Positions 14,876 through 21,788 of a stretch of DNA of 23,500 bases are shown here, one piece after another; the stretch's first letter is position 1; each line of letters begins with the position of its first letter. The notes below the pieces were generated by a model. The model saw only the letters and a program-made list of their open reading frames with translations. It did no database searches and was not told where the DNA came from. Made by a program: the position numbers and the translations under genes. This DNA comes from an uncultured Ruminococcus sp. GTDB lineage: Bacteria > Bacillota > Clostridia > Oscillospirales > Ruminococcaceae. The stretch lies in assembly GCA_946186215.1 (NCBI GenBank), contig CAMHMM010000005.1, forward strand, positions 1-23,500, read 5' to 3'.

Positions 14876-15212
14876 GACGGTAGCCTTTTGTCTTAAATGG
14901 TTCGTTTGTAGCGAGTCAAAGGGGATGAAACACCAGAGGGACGGAACATAAGTTCGCAAGGGCGGCCGTATTTGTGCGCCGTCCCTCTTCGTTTCTCCCC
15001 TTTGTATCCCCTTTTCCCCACTCTCTTGTTGTTTTGCTTCCTGTCGAACCCCGCTTATAACCCACTCAGGCTTATCTGTGTACTAAATCCTACATTCACT
15101 CAGGTGGGTTCTGTGGGGACGGGCGACGATGTATGGCTGCTTTCTGTTTCATTTATCTTGCCCTGCTATTCTGTCTGTCCCCTGCTCTCATATTAGTCAC
15201 CCTCTCCGGTCA
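14876..15212 (+). repeat. Structured 337-bp element, copy A
   Basis: It matches copy B (19928-20264) along its whole length, with fewer than about ten differences in the first 120 bases after AAAGGGGATG and more further on. An imperfect stem of about 25 bp joins AAAGGGGATGAAAC...AGAGGGACGG (from 14918) to CCGTCCCTCTTCGTTTC.CCCCTTT (ending at 15003). A second pairing, AACCCAC with GTGGGTT, closes around two copies of CACTCAGG. Short ORFs exist, but their frames are not conserved between the copies. No transposase or clear promoter is present. It could be a MITE-like element or a structured RNA. Confidence 0.75.
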
Positions 15213-15260
15213 GTTTGTGCATTATGATTTTGTCCGCCTGTCTTGCCGCCCCTGAAAGGA

Positions 15261-15291
15261 AGGAGCGTTACGGTGATGTAACGCTCCTTTT
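15261..15291. terminator. Strong hairpin terminator between element A and the aroQ-side repeats
   Basis: AGGAGCGTTAC (15261-15271) and GTAACGCTCCT (15278-15288) form an 11-bp stem with a six-base loop. TTTTC follows on the plus strand and TTCCTTTC on the minus. No annotated plus-strand gene precedes it, so it either ends the mraY-ftsW-esterase-aroQ transcript or ends a plus-strand RNA made across element A. Confidence 0.75.
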
Positions 15292-15313
15292 CATTTCAGA
15301 TGATATTAGACAT

Positions 15314-15524
15314 ACGAGTTCCGAGCCCCAAAGAAGCATTCCCGCACAAATCAGAGTACGGGTAACAGCGGCGTTTCGCCGCCGGGCAGCTGTCGGTCTT
15401 GCCGAAACGGAATGTTTTTTTTGCATAAAATATAAGTTCCGAGACGCAAAGGAGCGTTCCCGTACAAATAAGCAAACGGGTAGCTGTCGGCCTTGCCGAC
15501 CGGGAGGGTGCAGGCTCTGCCTGC
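15314..15524 (-). repeat. Two inverted palindromic repeat units downstream of aroQ
   Basis: Both units read on the minus strand. The unit next to aroQ has the heads GCAGGC-AGA-GCCTGC (15510-15524, beginning 1 bp after the aroQ stop) and GTCGGC-AAG-GCCGAC (15486-15500), then a body down to about 15432. The second unit (15314-15406) has a degenerate GTCGG head and a perfect GCGGCG-AAA-CGCCGC (15368-15382). The two-head arrangement next to the stop codon mirrors the one after mreB. Confidence 0.85.
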
Positions 15525-15525
15525 C

Positions 15526-15945
15526 TTACCTGAAATATTCCAGCGCACAGAGATAGCTTTTCTTGCCAAGCCCCGCGATAACTCCGGTGCATACCGGCGA
15601 GATCACCGAATGATGGCGGAATTCCTCTCTTGTGTGTACATTGGAGATGTGTACCTCTATAACAGGAATGTGTATGGCCGCGATCGCATCCCTGATGGCG
15701 TAGCTGTAATGAGTGTATGCCCCCGCATTGATTATAATGCCGTCATACTCAAGGCGTGCGGCGTGCAGCGTGTCTATTATAGCGCCCTCATGATTGGACT
15801 GAAAGAAATCACATTCAAAGCCCAGCTCGGCCGCTCTCTGTGATATCTCCCCGCAGAGCGACTCCAGAGTGTCATTGCCGTATATGCCCGGCTCCCTTTC
15901 TCCAAGAAGATTGAGATTGGGTCCGTTTATCACCAGTATTTTCAT
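15526..15945 (-). CDS. aroQ: 3-dehydroquinate dehydratase, type II
   Basis: Third step of the shikimate pathway: 3-dehydroquinate to 3-dehydroshikimate, by the cofactor-free dodecameric type II enzyme. The 139-residue length is typical. NGPNLNLLGEREPGIYG carries the catalytic Arg and Tyr of the lid loop. NHEGAIIDTLHAA, INAGAYTHYSYAIRDA, EVHISNVHTREEFRHHSVIS and GVIAGLGKKSYLCALEY complete the fold. It is the last gene of the mraY-ftsW-esterase-aroQ run, 12 bp after the esterase with a GGAGAG site in the gap. No other shikimate gene lies in the window, so its placement behind peptidoglycan genes is unusual. Confidence 0.95.
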   Translation of the reverse strand: MKILVINGPNLNLLGEREPGIYGNDTLESLCGEISQRAAELGFECDFFQSNHEGAIIDTLHAARLEYDGIIINAGAYTHYSYAIRDAIAAIHIPVIEVHISNVHTREEFRHHSVISPVCTGVIAGLGKKSYLCALEYFR

Positions 15946-15957
15946 TATGCTCTCCTC

Positions 15958-17010
15958 TCAGCGCATCCCGCCGGAAATATATGCAGCAAGCTCCCGCGCC
16001 ATTTCGGAATGCTCCGCCCTGCGCGGATGCCCGGGTGTTGCCTTTCCGCAGCGTGAAAACATGAAATGATGCGCCTTTACGCCCTTTTGGCAAAGCTCCT
16101 GCGTTACCTCGTCAATGGCGTTGTCCCACTCGGGATCGTGCATGAGCACCGTAGTCAGCAGGATAATATCGGGCTTTCCGCCGTATTTTGCGTTCACCGC
16201 CGTGATAAGCGATATGTATGCATCCTTCCAGCGGCGGCGGAGCGTATCATCGTAAATATCGTAAACGCTGTCATCTGCCGGACAATGGGCATCGTTCTGC
16301 CCCAGCGCGAACACTACCACCCCGGGGGTGTACTTTGAGAAATCCCACTGTGTCAGCTTACCGCCCTCGGGGAAGTAGCACACCTTGTCATATACGGACT
16401 CCATGCCGATGCAGTCGGGCATATGGAAATAACCCATACCGTCCATAACGGAAATGCCGCCCTGCGAGATATTGTGGAAGCGGGCATTGAGAAGCCTTGC
16501 ACACTGCCATGTGTAGCTGAAATAGGCGTTGTCGTAGATAGCGCCGTGGTTAGCGGGATCGTTTCTGCCCGTGAAATAATCCGCCTCGACAGCCTCGCCT
16601 GCGGAAACACTGTCCCCGTAGTACTCGATATCCATGCTGTAATTTGGCGTAAAGTCCACAAAGGTGCCGTCGGTCTCAAAGCTCTTGATGACCACGCTGT
16701 GATTTGCAGCCATGCTCTTGAAAAGCGTGAATGAATGTGTCATATCGCTTTCAAGGCCCTCTGCGGCGGTAAATGTGACTGTTTTGCGGTCGTTTTCCGC
16801 TCCCACAGCCAGTTTTCCCATTCGCCCGTCGATTATATATCCGAGAGTGATGGTTCCCCAGCAGGCAGCGCTCTCGAACTCCACGGATATCTTCGTTCCC
16901 TTAAAGCGCATCTCAGCCGATGTGGACGGGAAGAACCAGTGTGCGCCGTCCTCAGCGAGATCCATCCTTCCCATGTATTTTATAAGCTTGTTGTTATATC
17001 CGATCTTCAT
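15958..17010 (-). CDS. SGNH/GDSL esterase, carbohydrate esterase family 2-like, cytoplasmic
   Basis: A 350-residue two-domain protein. Residues 1-125 look like the jelly-roll domain that precedes the catalytic domain in CE2 acetyl esterases. The SGNH domain follows: EYYGDSVSAGE with nucleophile Ser134, NISQGGISVMDG with the oxyanion Gly, VFALGQND (237-240) with the block III Asn, and TPGHPRRAEHSEMARE with His328 as catalytic base. CE2 enzymes deacetylate sugar hydroxyls. No signal peptide is present, so it should act on intracellular acetylated sugars or oligosaccharides. Its ATG overlaps the ftsW stop by one base (TAATG), which implies translational coupling to a glycan polymerase. A link to cell-wall precursor deacetylation is inference; catabolism of imported acetylated xylooligosaccharides is the alternative. 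Confidence 0.87.
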   Translation of the reverse strand: MKIGYNNKLIKYMGRMDLAEDGAHWFFPSTSAEMRFKGTKISVEFESAACWGTITLGYIIDGRMGKLAVGAENDRKTVTFTAAEGLESDMTHSFTLFKSMAANHSVVIKSFETDGTFVDFTPNYSMDIEYYGDSVSAGEAVEADYFTGRNDPANHGAIYDNAYFSYTWQCARLLNARFHNISQGGISVMDGMGYFHMPDCIGMESVYDKVCYFPEGGKLTQWDFSKYTPGVVVFALGQNDAHCPADDSVYDIYDDTLRRRWKDAYISLITAVNAKYGGKPDIILLTTVLMHDPEWDNAIDEVTQELCQKGVKAHHFMFSRCGKATPGHPRRAEHSEMARELAAYISGGMR

Positions 17011-18323
17011 TATTCTTCTCCGTTTTGTGTCGCATTAACATCCTCTGTCACCGCAGTGGTCTCGGTCTCCTCTTCCGGCAGCGGCGCGGATTGCTTCGAT
17101 ATATTCAGCACTATCCCCATTTCCACCAGTTGAAGTATCAGCGCGGTGCCGCCGTAGCTGAAAAACGGCAGGGAGATACCTGTGTTGGGCATTGCATTGG
17201 ACACAACTCCGATGTTCAGAAACGCCTGCAGGCCGATATGTACGATTATTCCCGTGGTAAGAAGGAAACCGTATTTATCCGGAGCATGGCAGGCAATGTA
17301 GATGCCCCTGACTATGAGCATTACAAAGAGGATTATCACGCACAGAGCGCCCAGAAAGCCCAGCTCCTCGCAGACGATGGAAAACACGAAGTCATTCTGC
17401 GATTCGGGAAGATAGAGGTTTTTCTGCCTTGACTGCCCGAAGCCCAGACCGAACCAGCCGCCGGAACCGATGGCGATGAGCGAATTTCTCGTCTGCCATG
17501 CAATGTCGTTGTTGGCCGCATCGAATGTGTGCAGCCAGCCGTCTATACGGTTCTTGATAAACTCATAGCCAGAGGAGTACAGATAATAGCCCACTCCGAC
17601 CATGCCGACTGCGCCCGCGATGCCCGTTATGATAAAGTGGTCGAGCCTTACGCCCGCAACGAACATCATCGCAAAGCCGATGCAGACAATGATTATCGCA
17701 CCCGAAAGATGAGGCTGCAGCGCCATGAGCGCAACTATGACTCCCATTATCACGCCATAGGGGACTACTCCGCGGGAAAAGGTCTTCATGGTCTTTGAAT
17801 TGGATGCCATCAGATGGGCGAAAAGTATGATCATCGCCAGCTTTTCAAACTCCGAGGGCTGAAAGCGGATACCCGCAATGGTTATCCATCGGGTAGCACC
17901 GCCGACGGTCTTACCGATAATGGGCGTGATGGCCAGAAGCGCCGTACTTGCGGCAAATATAATGTAGGTCACGACCGGATTCTTGATCAGGTGGTAGTCA
18001 AACAGCGGGGTACAGAGCACCGCCATTACCGCAAGGCCGCCCAAAGCAAAGCCCAGCTGATGGGTAAAGTAAAAGTCGTAGACATTGTCCTTGGTGTCAT
18101 GTATCGCCCATGCATAGGATGCGGAATACATCATGATCATTCCGAACGCCAGCAGTACGAGCACTATTATAAGAAACGGCACATCCACATCGCCGATATT
18201 CACTGTTTCCAGATATTCACGGTAGCCGCCGCTGCCCTTGCCGGGCATGAGGAACTTGAGAAGTGTCTTGTTATTGGCGTAGGGCACCTTTTTTTTCTCT
18301 TTTTTCTTCTTTTTTTCTGCCAA
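17010..18323 (-). CDS. ftsW: FtsW/RodA/SpoVE-family peptidoglycan glycosyltransferase
   Basis: SEDS-family polymerase that makes glycan strands from lipid II together with a class B PBP. It has ten predicted helices. Conserved blocks are MMYSASYAWA in helix 1, GGATRWITIAGIRFQPSEFEKLA, the LQPHLSGAIII segment, the large loop with GFGQSRQKNLYLPESQNDFVFSIVCEELGFLG (including the key Asp region), and MPNTGISLPFFSYGGTALI. The N-terminus is very lysine-rich, encoded by long A-runs. A TTG start at 18323 is chosen because AGGA lies about 10 bp upstream; a GTG three codons earlier (18332) is also in frame but has its site too close. The C-terminal tail is acidic and Thr/Glu-rich. It lies between mraY and the esterase, so FtsW or SpoVE is likelier than RodA. 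Confidence 0.93.
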   Translation of the reverse strand: MAEKKKKKEKKKVPYANNKTLLKFLMPGKGSGGYREYLETVNIGDVDVPFLIIVLVLLAFGMIMMYSASYAWAIHDTKDNVYDFYFTHQLGFALGGLAVMAVLCTPLFDYHLIKNPVVTYIIFAASTALLAITPIIGKTVGGATRWITIAGIRFQPSEFEKLAMIILFAHLMASNSKTMKTFSRGVVPYGVIMGVIVALMALQPHLSGAIIIVCIGFAMMFVAGVRLDHFIITGIAGAVGMVGVGYYLYSSGYEFIKNRIDGWLHTFDAANNDIAWQTRNSLIAIGSGGWFGLGFGQSRQKNLYLPESQNDFVFSIVCEELGFLGALCVIILFVMLIVRGIYIACHAPDKYGFLLTTGIIVHIGLQAFLNIGVVSNAMPNTGISLPFFSYGGTALILQLVEMGIVLNISKQSAPLPEEETETTAVTEDVNATQNGEE

Positions 18324-18338
18324 TCTTTTCACTTCCTG

Positions 18339-19352
18339 TCACTTGCCGGTATACAGCAGATTTGCAAGCACACCGCCCAGCAGCGTAGCCGCAGAGAAGA
18401 GTATAACGATCTTGTTTTCGGAAAAACCGCTCTTTTCAAAGTGGTGGTGGATGGGTGTCATCTTGAAGATCCTGCGTCCCTCGCCGTATTTCTTCTTGGT
18501 GTACTTGAAGTAGCCCACCTGTATCACCACGGAAAGAGCCTCGAGGATATAGACTATCGCCGCTGCCACCAGCACTACATGCTCATGAAGCACAAATCCC
18601 ACCGCACAGACGCTGCCGCCCAGGAACATAGAGCCCGTATCGCCCATGAATATCTTTGCGGGGTGGAAGTTCCACACGAGAAAGCCCAGGCATCCGCCTG
18701 CAAGTGCCGCACAGAATATCCTGTATTCACCGAAGTCTATGCGGGAGAATATCACCAGCATAGCCAGCGCGAACACCACTGTGATCGAGGAGCAGAGCCC
18801 GTCCACGCCGTCGGTGAGGTTTACCGCATTGGTAAGGTAGATGAGCACCAGTATCATTATGGGATAATAGAAATACCACAGCTCAAGGTTTCCGATAAAG
18901 GGGAAATGCACCGAGGTATCCGTATCGCCCAGAAAGCGCAGCGCCGCAAGGAACGCGCAGGAGATAAAGAACTGCATGATCATCTTCTGCTTGGGGTTGA
19001 GCCCCTCATTGCGCTTCTTGACTGCCTTTATATAGTCGTCCGTAAAGCCTACAACGCCGTTTAACAGCGCAAAGCCGAAGCCTGCTATGAGTTTATAAAA
19101 GTTCGTGGGATCGTGGTCTGCTCCCGCGGTGCTTATATACACGCCCGCGCAGACTGCGACAGCGAGCACCGTACCGAGGATGAACATGAAACCGCCCATG
19201 AGCGGCGTTCCGTTCTTGCTTTTATGCCACGCAGGCCCGTCCTCATAGATGGTTGCGCCGAAATTGAGCTTTCTGAAAAAGGGCACGAGGAACAGCCCCG
19301 ACAATGCAGCGGCAATAAACGAGATCGCCGCAGAAAGAAATACTATCCACAT
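18339..19352 (-). CDS. mraY: Phospho-N-acetylmuramoyl-pentapeptide transferase
   Basis: Makes lipid I by moving phospho-MurNAc-pentapeptide from UDP to undecaprenyl phosphate in the membrane. The 337 residues with about ten helices fit the family. Diagnostic segments are DGPAWHKSKNGTPLMGG, the Mg-binding GFTDDYIKAVKKRNEGL, NAVNLTDGVDGL, FHPAKIFMGDTGSMFLGG and MTPIHHHFEKSGFSE. AAGGGA lies about 10 bp before the ATG. It is the first gene of the operon, with a strong promoter at 19427-19455. The gap to ftsW is under 20 bp. The usual neighbours murD, murE, murF and murG are missing from this side. Confidence 0.97.
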   Translation of the reverse strand: MWIVFLSAAISFIAAALSGLFLVPFFRKLNFGATIYEDGPAWHKSKNGTPLMGGFMFILGTVLAVAVCAGVYISTAGADHDPTNFYKLIAGFGFALLNGVVGFTDDYIKAVKKRNEGLNPKQKMIMQFFISCAFLAALRFLGDTDTSVHFPFIGNLELWYFYYPIMILVLIYLTNAVNLTDGVDGLCSSITVVFALAMLVIFSRIDFGEYRIFCAALAGGCLGFLVWNFHPAKIFMGDTGSMFLGGSVCAVGFVLHEHVVLVAAAIVYILEALSVVIQVGYFKYTKKKYGEGRRIFKMTPIHHHFEKSGFSENKIVILFSAATLLGGVLANLLYTGK

Positions 19353-19383
19353 TACTGATTATTCCCTTGACATAAGATTTATC

Positions 19384-19401
19384 ACCGCAGCCCGCTGCGG
19401 T
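19384..19401 (-). other. Tight hairpin in the mraY 5' leader
   Basis: ACCGCAGC and GCTGCGGT form an uninterrupted palindromic stem with a two- to four-base loop in the roughly 67-nt leader, about 30 bp before the ATG. No T-run follows, so it is not a terminator as it stands. It may stabilise the mRNA or affect translation. Confidence 0.5.
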
Positions 19402-19426
19402 ATGCGCCCGGAAAGCGCGTAAATAC

Positions 19427-19455
19427 ATTGTAGCACATATCATCAATAATGTCAA
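19427..19455 (-). promoter_or_regulatory. Promoter of the mraY-ftsW-esterase-aroQ operon
   Basis: On the minus strand TTGACA (19450-19455) and TACAAT (19427-19432) are 17 bp apart. Initiation would be near 19420. The repeat cluster starts immediately upstream, at 19462. Confidence 0.87.
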
Positions 19456-19461
19456 TACGCG

Positions 19462-19724
19462 GTCAGCAAGGCGGGTAAAACCCGCTGTTACCCGTACTCT
19501 ATTTTACGCGGAACCGTTAATTTGAAGCTCGGAACTTTTATGTATGCCCGCTGTTATTTTACACTTAGGTCGGCGGCGAAACGCCGCTGTTGCCCGGCCG
19601 GTAAGACCGGCAACTACCCGCGCGTTCATTTGTAGGTAACGCTCTTTTGCAGCCCGAAACTTTAGATTAATCCCACCACCACCGCCTGAGGGCGGCGGTC
19701 CCCTCCCTTTTCAAGGGAGGCAAG
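19462..19724 (+). repeat. Two palindromic repeat units and GC-rich tail module upstream of mraY
   Basis: Unit 1 begins with the head GCGGGT-AAA-ACCCGC (19471-19485), then TTACCCGTACTC and AAGCTCGGAACTTTTATG. Unit 2 has two heads, GCGGCG-AAA-CGCCGC (19573-19587) and GCCGGT-AAG-ACCGGC (19597-19611). It continues with a body and the two-hairpin tail at 19673-19724 (ACCGCC..GGCGG and CCTCCCTT-TTC-AAGGGAGG). Head arms differ from all other copies but remain fully paired. Confidence 0.83.
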
Positions 19725-19795
19725 CCATTATCAGTATGGTTACGCTTGAAACAGCACTATAATTAAAGTTACGAGCCTCTAAAGTTCGTTCCATA

Positions 19796-19927
19796 ACGAA
19801 TGAGAGTACGGGCAGCTGTAGGCCTTGCAGATTCTCTGACTCACTCTATGTGAAAATAAGAGCTTCGGGCTCCAAATGAGCGTCTCATCTCAAATAAGAG
19901 CGCGGGCAACTGCGGACTTTGTCCGCC
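19796..19927 (-). repeat. Inverted repeat units bordering element B on the left
   Basis: These read on the minus strand. The unit at 19865-19926 has the perfect head GCGGAC-AAA-GTCCGC (19912-19926 as GCGGAC-TTT-GTCCGC on plus) and the body CTTATTTGAGATGAGACGCTCATTTGGAGCCCGAAGCTC. A more degenerate unit, with a CTGCAAGGCCTACAG-like head, lies at 19796-19860. Between 19725 and 19795 I see nothing recognisable. Confidence 0.72.
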
Positions 19928-20264
19928 GAACGGTAGCCTGTTGTCCGAAACGGTTTATTTGTTGCAGGTCAAAGGGGATGAAACACCAGAGGGACGGAGC
20001 ATCAGTCCGCAATAGCGGCAGTATTTGTGCGCCGTCCCTCTTCGTTTCTCCCCTTTGTATCCCCTTTTCCCCACTCCCTTGTTATTTTGCTTTGCAATTG
20101 GACACCGTTTATAACTCACTCAGGATTATCAGCACATTAAATTCCACATTCACTCAGGTGGGTTTTGTGGGGATATGCGCCAATGTATGACTGCTTTCTG
20201 CTTCATTTTCTTACCCTGTCATTCTGTCAGCCACCGGCTCTCATATTCGTCAAACTCTCCAGTC
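19928..20264 (+). repeat. Structured 337-bp element, copy B
   Basis: Same length and order as copy A (14876-15212). The long stem AAAGGGGATGAAAC...AGAGGGACGG / CCGTCCCTCTTCGTTTC.CCCCTTT is fully conserved, while the loop sequence (GAGCATCAGTCCGCAATAGC) has changed. The ACTCACTCAGG...CACTCAGGTGGG region is also kept. It is bordered on the left by an inverted repeat head and on the right, directly, by a forward head (GTCGGC-AAG-GCCGAC at 20262). The whole looks like a composite mobile or structured unit. No protein gene is credible inside. Confidence 0.75.
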
Positions 20265-20430
20265 GGCAAGGCCGACAGCTACCCGCGCTCTTATTTAAGC
20301 TGTGGCGCTCATCTGCAGCCCGAAACTCTCGTTTCCGAATAGGGTGAGTTAGAGAACCGGCAAGGCTGACAGCTACCCATAATTCCATTTGGACGATAAC
20401 TCTCGTTTGTGGCTCGAAGCTTTAGTTCGC
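20262..20430 (+). repeat. Two forward palindromic repeat units right of element B
   Basis: Unit 1 has the canonical head GTCGGC-AAG-GCCGAC (20262-20276) and the body CTACCCGCGCTCTTATTTAAG...GCAGCCCGAAACTC. Unit 2, from about 20356, has a partly mispaired head (CCGGC-AAG-GCTGAC), then CTACCCATAATTCCATTTGG and GGCTCGAAGCTTTAG. From 20431 to 20562 the sequence is AT-rich, with an AACCGAT/ATCGGTT pairing and no gene. Confidence 0.78.
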
Positions 20431-20562
20431 AGCCGAACCGATCGATGCAGAAAATTTTTCAAAAAAATTGTCCTTTTTCACGGGAGCATCGGTTAAAGAT
20501 ACAGAAACGAAAAAGATTTCCTTAATCCCCTCCTTAAAATCTCTATTTTATCCCAAATGATC

Positions 20563-20592
20563 AGGCGGAGCCGATTGCAGACGGCTCCGCCT
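20563..20592. terminator. Strong isolated GC-rich hairpin
   Basis: AGGCGGAGCCG (20563-20573) and CGGCTCCGCCT (20582-20592) form an 11-bp stem with an eight-base loop; flanking TGAT/ATCA can extend it. No adequate T-run follows and no gene precedes it, so terminator is a weak call and another structured repeat is possible. Confidence 0.45.
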
Positions 20593-20639
20593 TAATCATG
20601 TTATGCGATATGTCTTTTTTGCCTTCCTTGCCGATACTT

Positions 20640-20796
20640 AAACTTACTCTATGTGAAAATCAGAGTTCCGGGCTCCAAATGAGAGTTTCCGTTCAAATGA
20701 AAGCGCGAGTGGGTGCAGGCTCTGCCTGCCGGGCTGCAAAAGAGCGTTACCCACAAATGAACGCGCGAGTAGTTGTCGGCCTTGCCGACTGCCTGC
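20640..20796 (-). repeat. Two inverted palindromic repeat units upstream of the CPBP-like gene
   Basis: The heads, read on the minus strand, are GTCGGC-AAG-GCCGAC (20775-20789) and GCAGGC-AGA-GCCTGC (20715-20729). Each is followed by a body (ACTCGCGCGTTCATTTGTGGGTAACGCTC and ACTCGCGCTTTCATTTGAACG). The outer end stops 5 bp before the -35 box of the next gene. Confidence 0.82.
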
Positions 20797-20800
20797 ATGT

Positions 20801-20829
20801 TTGACATATTCTGTATTGTGTGGTAGAAT
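20801..20829 (+). promoter_or_regulatory. Promoter of the CPBP-like membrane protein gene
   Basis: TTGACA (20801-20806) and TAGAAT (20824-20829) are 17 bp apart. The start would be near 20836, about 45 nt before the ATG. Confidence 0.87.
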
Positions 20830-20880
20830 TGATCTTGTGATCCGTCCGGATAACACATATGATATAATGGGGGAATTAAA

Positions 20881-21585
20881 ATGGACGAAAAGAAAACGGC
20901 AAACGCAGGAAAAGCTGTGCGCATCACCACAGTTCTTACCCTTGCGGTGGCACTGTCTGAGCTGATCTTCGCTTTCACTCAGTATAAGCAGGGCATGACC
21001 GTCGGCGATGTGGCAACCTATGTAACGAACAACCACCATATTTATCTTCTGCTTCTGATAATCGCAAACATCGCACTTCTGCCCGCGGCATTGTTTCTCT
21101 ATAAAGAAAACGGCATCAGCATCAAGGATGAGATCTACGATAAAAAAACACTCGGAAAGGATATCCTGTACGGAGTAGGCGCGTTCATTGCATCTGAAGT
21201 CATAGGCGATGTTTACGGCTGGCTGATAAACCTCATCCCCGGCATCGGCACGACAGAGCTTGCGAGACAGGGACGCGAGCTCAACACAGGTGTCGTGATA
21301 ATGGATGTGATCGCGCTGATCCTCGTCAGCGGCATATGCAAGGAAATATATTTCAGGGGACTGGCAATGCGGTTTGCCGCACCTGTTTTCGGAGAGCTGC
21401 CTGCACTCCTCCTTTTCAATGTCCTTTTTTCGATCCTCGACTGGCACAATCTCGGCGTATCCTTTATCATCGGCCTGATATGGATATTTGCATACCGTAA
21501 GACAAGACACCTTATAACACCCATGATATGCCACTCATTGGCGGGTACATTCTATCTTGTGTGGTCGCTGATAAGCCTTTCGTAG
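20881..21585 (+). CDS. CPBP (Rce1/CAAX-like) membrane protein with altered motifs
   Basis: A 234-residue membrane protein with six to seven helices and the layout of the CPBP intramembrane protease family. The region of motif 1 is ILVSGICKEIYFRGLAMRF, where the usual EExxxR reads K154-E155-xxx-R159. Motif 2, normally FxxxH, is I185xxxH189 (SILDWHN). Motif 3 is H218xxxG222 where N or D is usual. The second Glu, the Arg and both His are kept, so activity is possible, but three motif positions are changed. CPBP proteins cleave prenylated proteins or bacteriocin leaders, or give self-immunity; no peptide gene was found nearby. GGGGGAA lies about 7 bp before the ATG. It is monocistronic, with a strong promoter before and a terminator after. 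Confidence 0.82.
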   Translation: MDEKKTANAGKAVRITTVLTLAVALSELIFAFTQYKQGMTVGDVATYVTNNHHIYLLLLIIANIALLPAALFLYKENGISIKDEIYDKKTLGKDILYGVGAFIASEVIGDVYGWLINLIPGIGTTELARQGRELNTGVVIMDVIALILVSGICKEIYFRGLAMRFAAPVFGELPALLLFNVLFSILDWHNLGVSFIIGLIWIFAYRKTRHLITPMICHSLAGTFYLVWSLISLS

Positions 21586-21615
21586 CACCACCCTTCGCCG
21601 CCAATATTTCCTGTT

Positions 21616-21651
21616 TATCTTTCCCGCATCCGTCGGGAAAGATAAATTTTT
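21616..21651 (+). terminator. Intrinsic terminator of the CPBP-like gene
   Basis: TATCTTTCCCG (21616-21626) pairs perfectly with CGGGAAAGATA (21634-21644) around a seven-base loop, followed by AA and T5. It lies 30 bp after the stop. Confidence 0.93.
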
Positions 21652-21788
21652 CAGCATCGCACCAATATGACCAATGTCATATAAGAAATATGTCTTTTTT
21701 CACTTCCGTAAAATTTCGGAATATGCTAAACTATATAAAAGTATAAAAACAACCGCACAGCCCTTTACATTTATAAAGGAGAAATCTT

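Noticed and set aside
14972..15196. Small hydrophobic ORF in element A (similar peptide in element B)
   Set aside because: The two copies share FTQVG-like peptides, but the frame starts and ends differ, the region forms a long stem, and no ribosome site is present.
14876..15212. Element A as a group II intron or retron RNA
   Set aside because: No reverse transcriptase, domain V-like motif or msr/msd layout could be seen; structure alone is not enough.
17814..19064. Long plus-strand frame (416 codons) opposite ftsW and mraY
   Set aside because: Both minus-strand proteins are unmistakable; this frame is a codon-bias shadow spanning two genes.
20644..21534. Minus-strand frame of 296 codons opposite the CPBP-like gene
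   Set aside because: Runs through repeats and the promoter of the real gene; Cys/His/Tyr-rich shadow composition.
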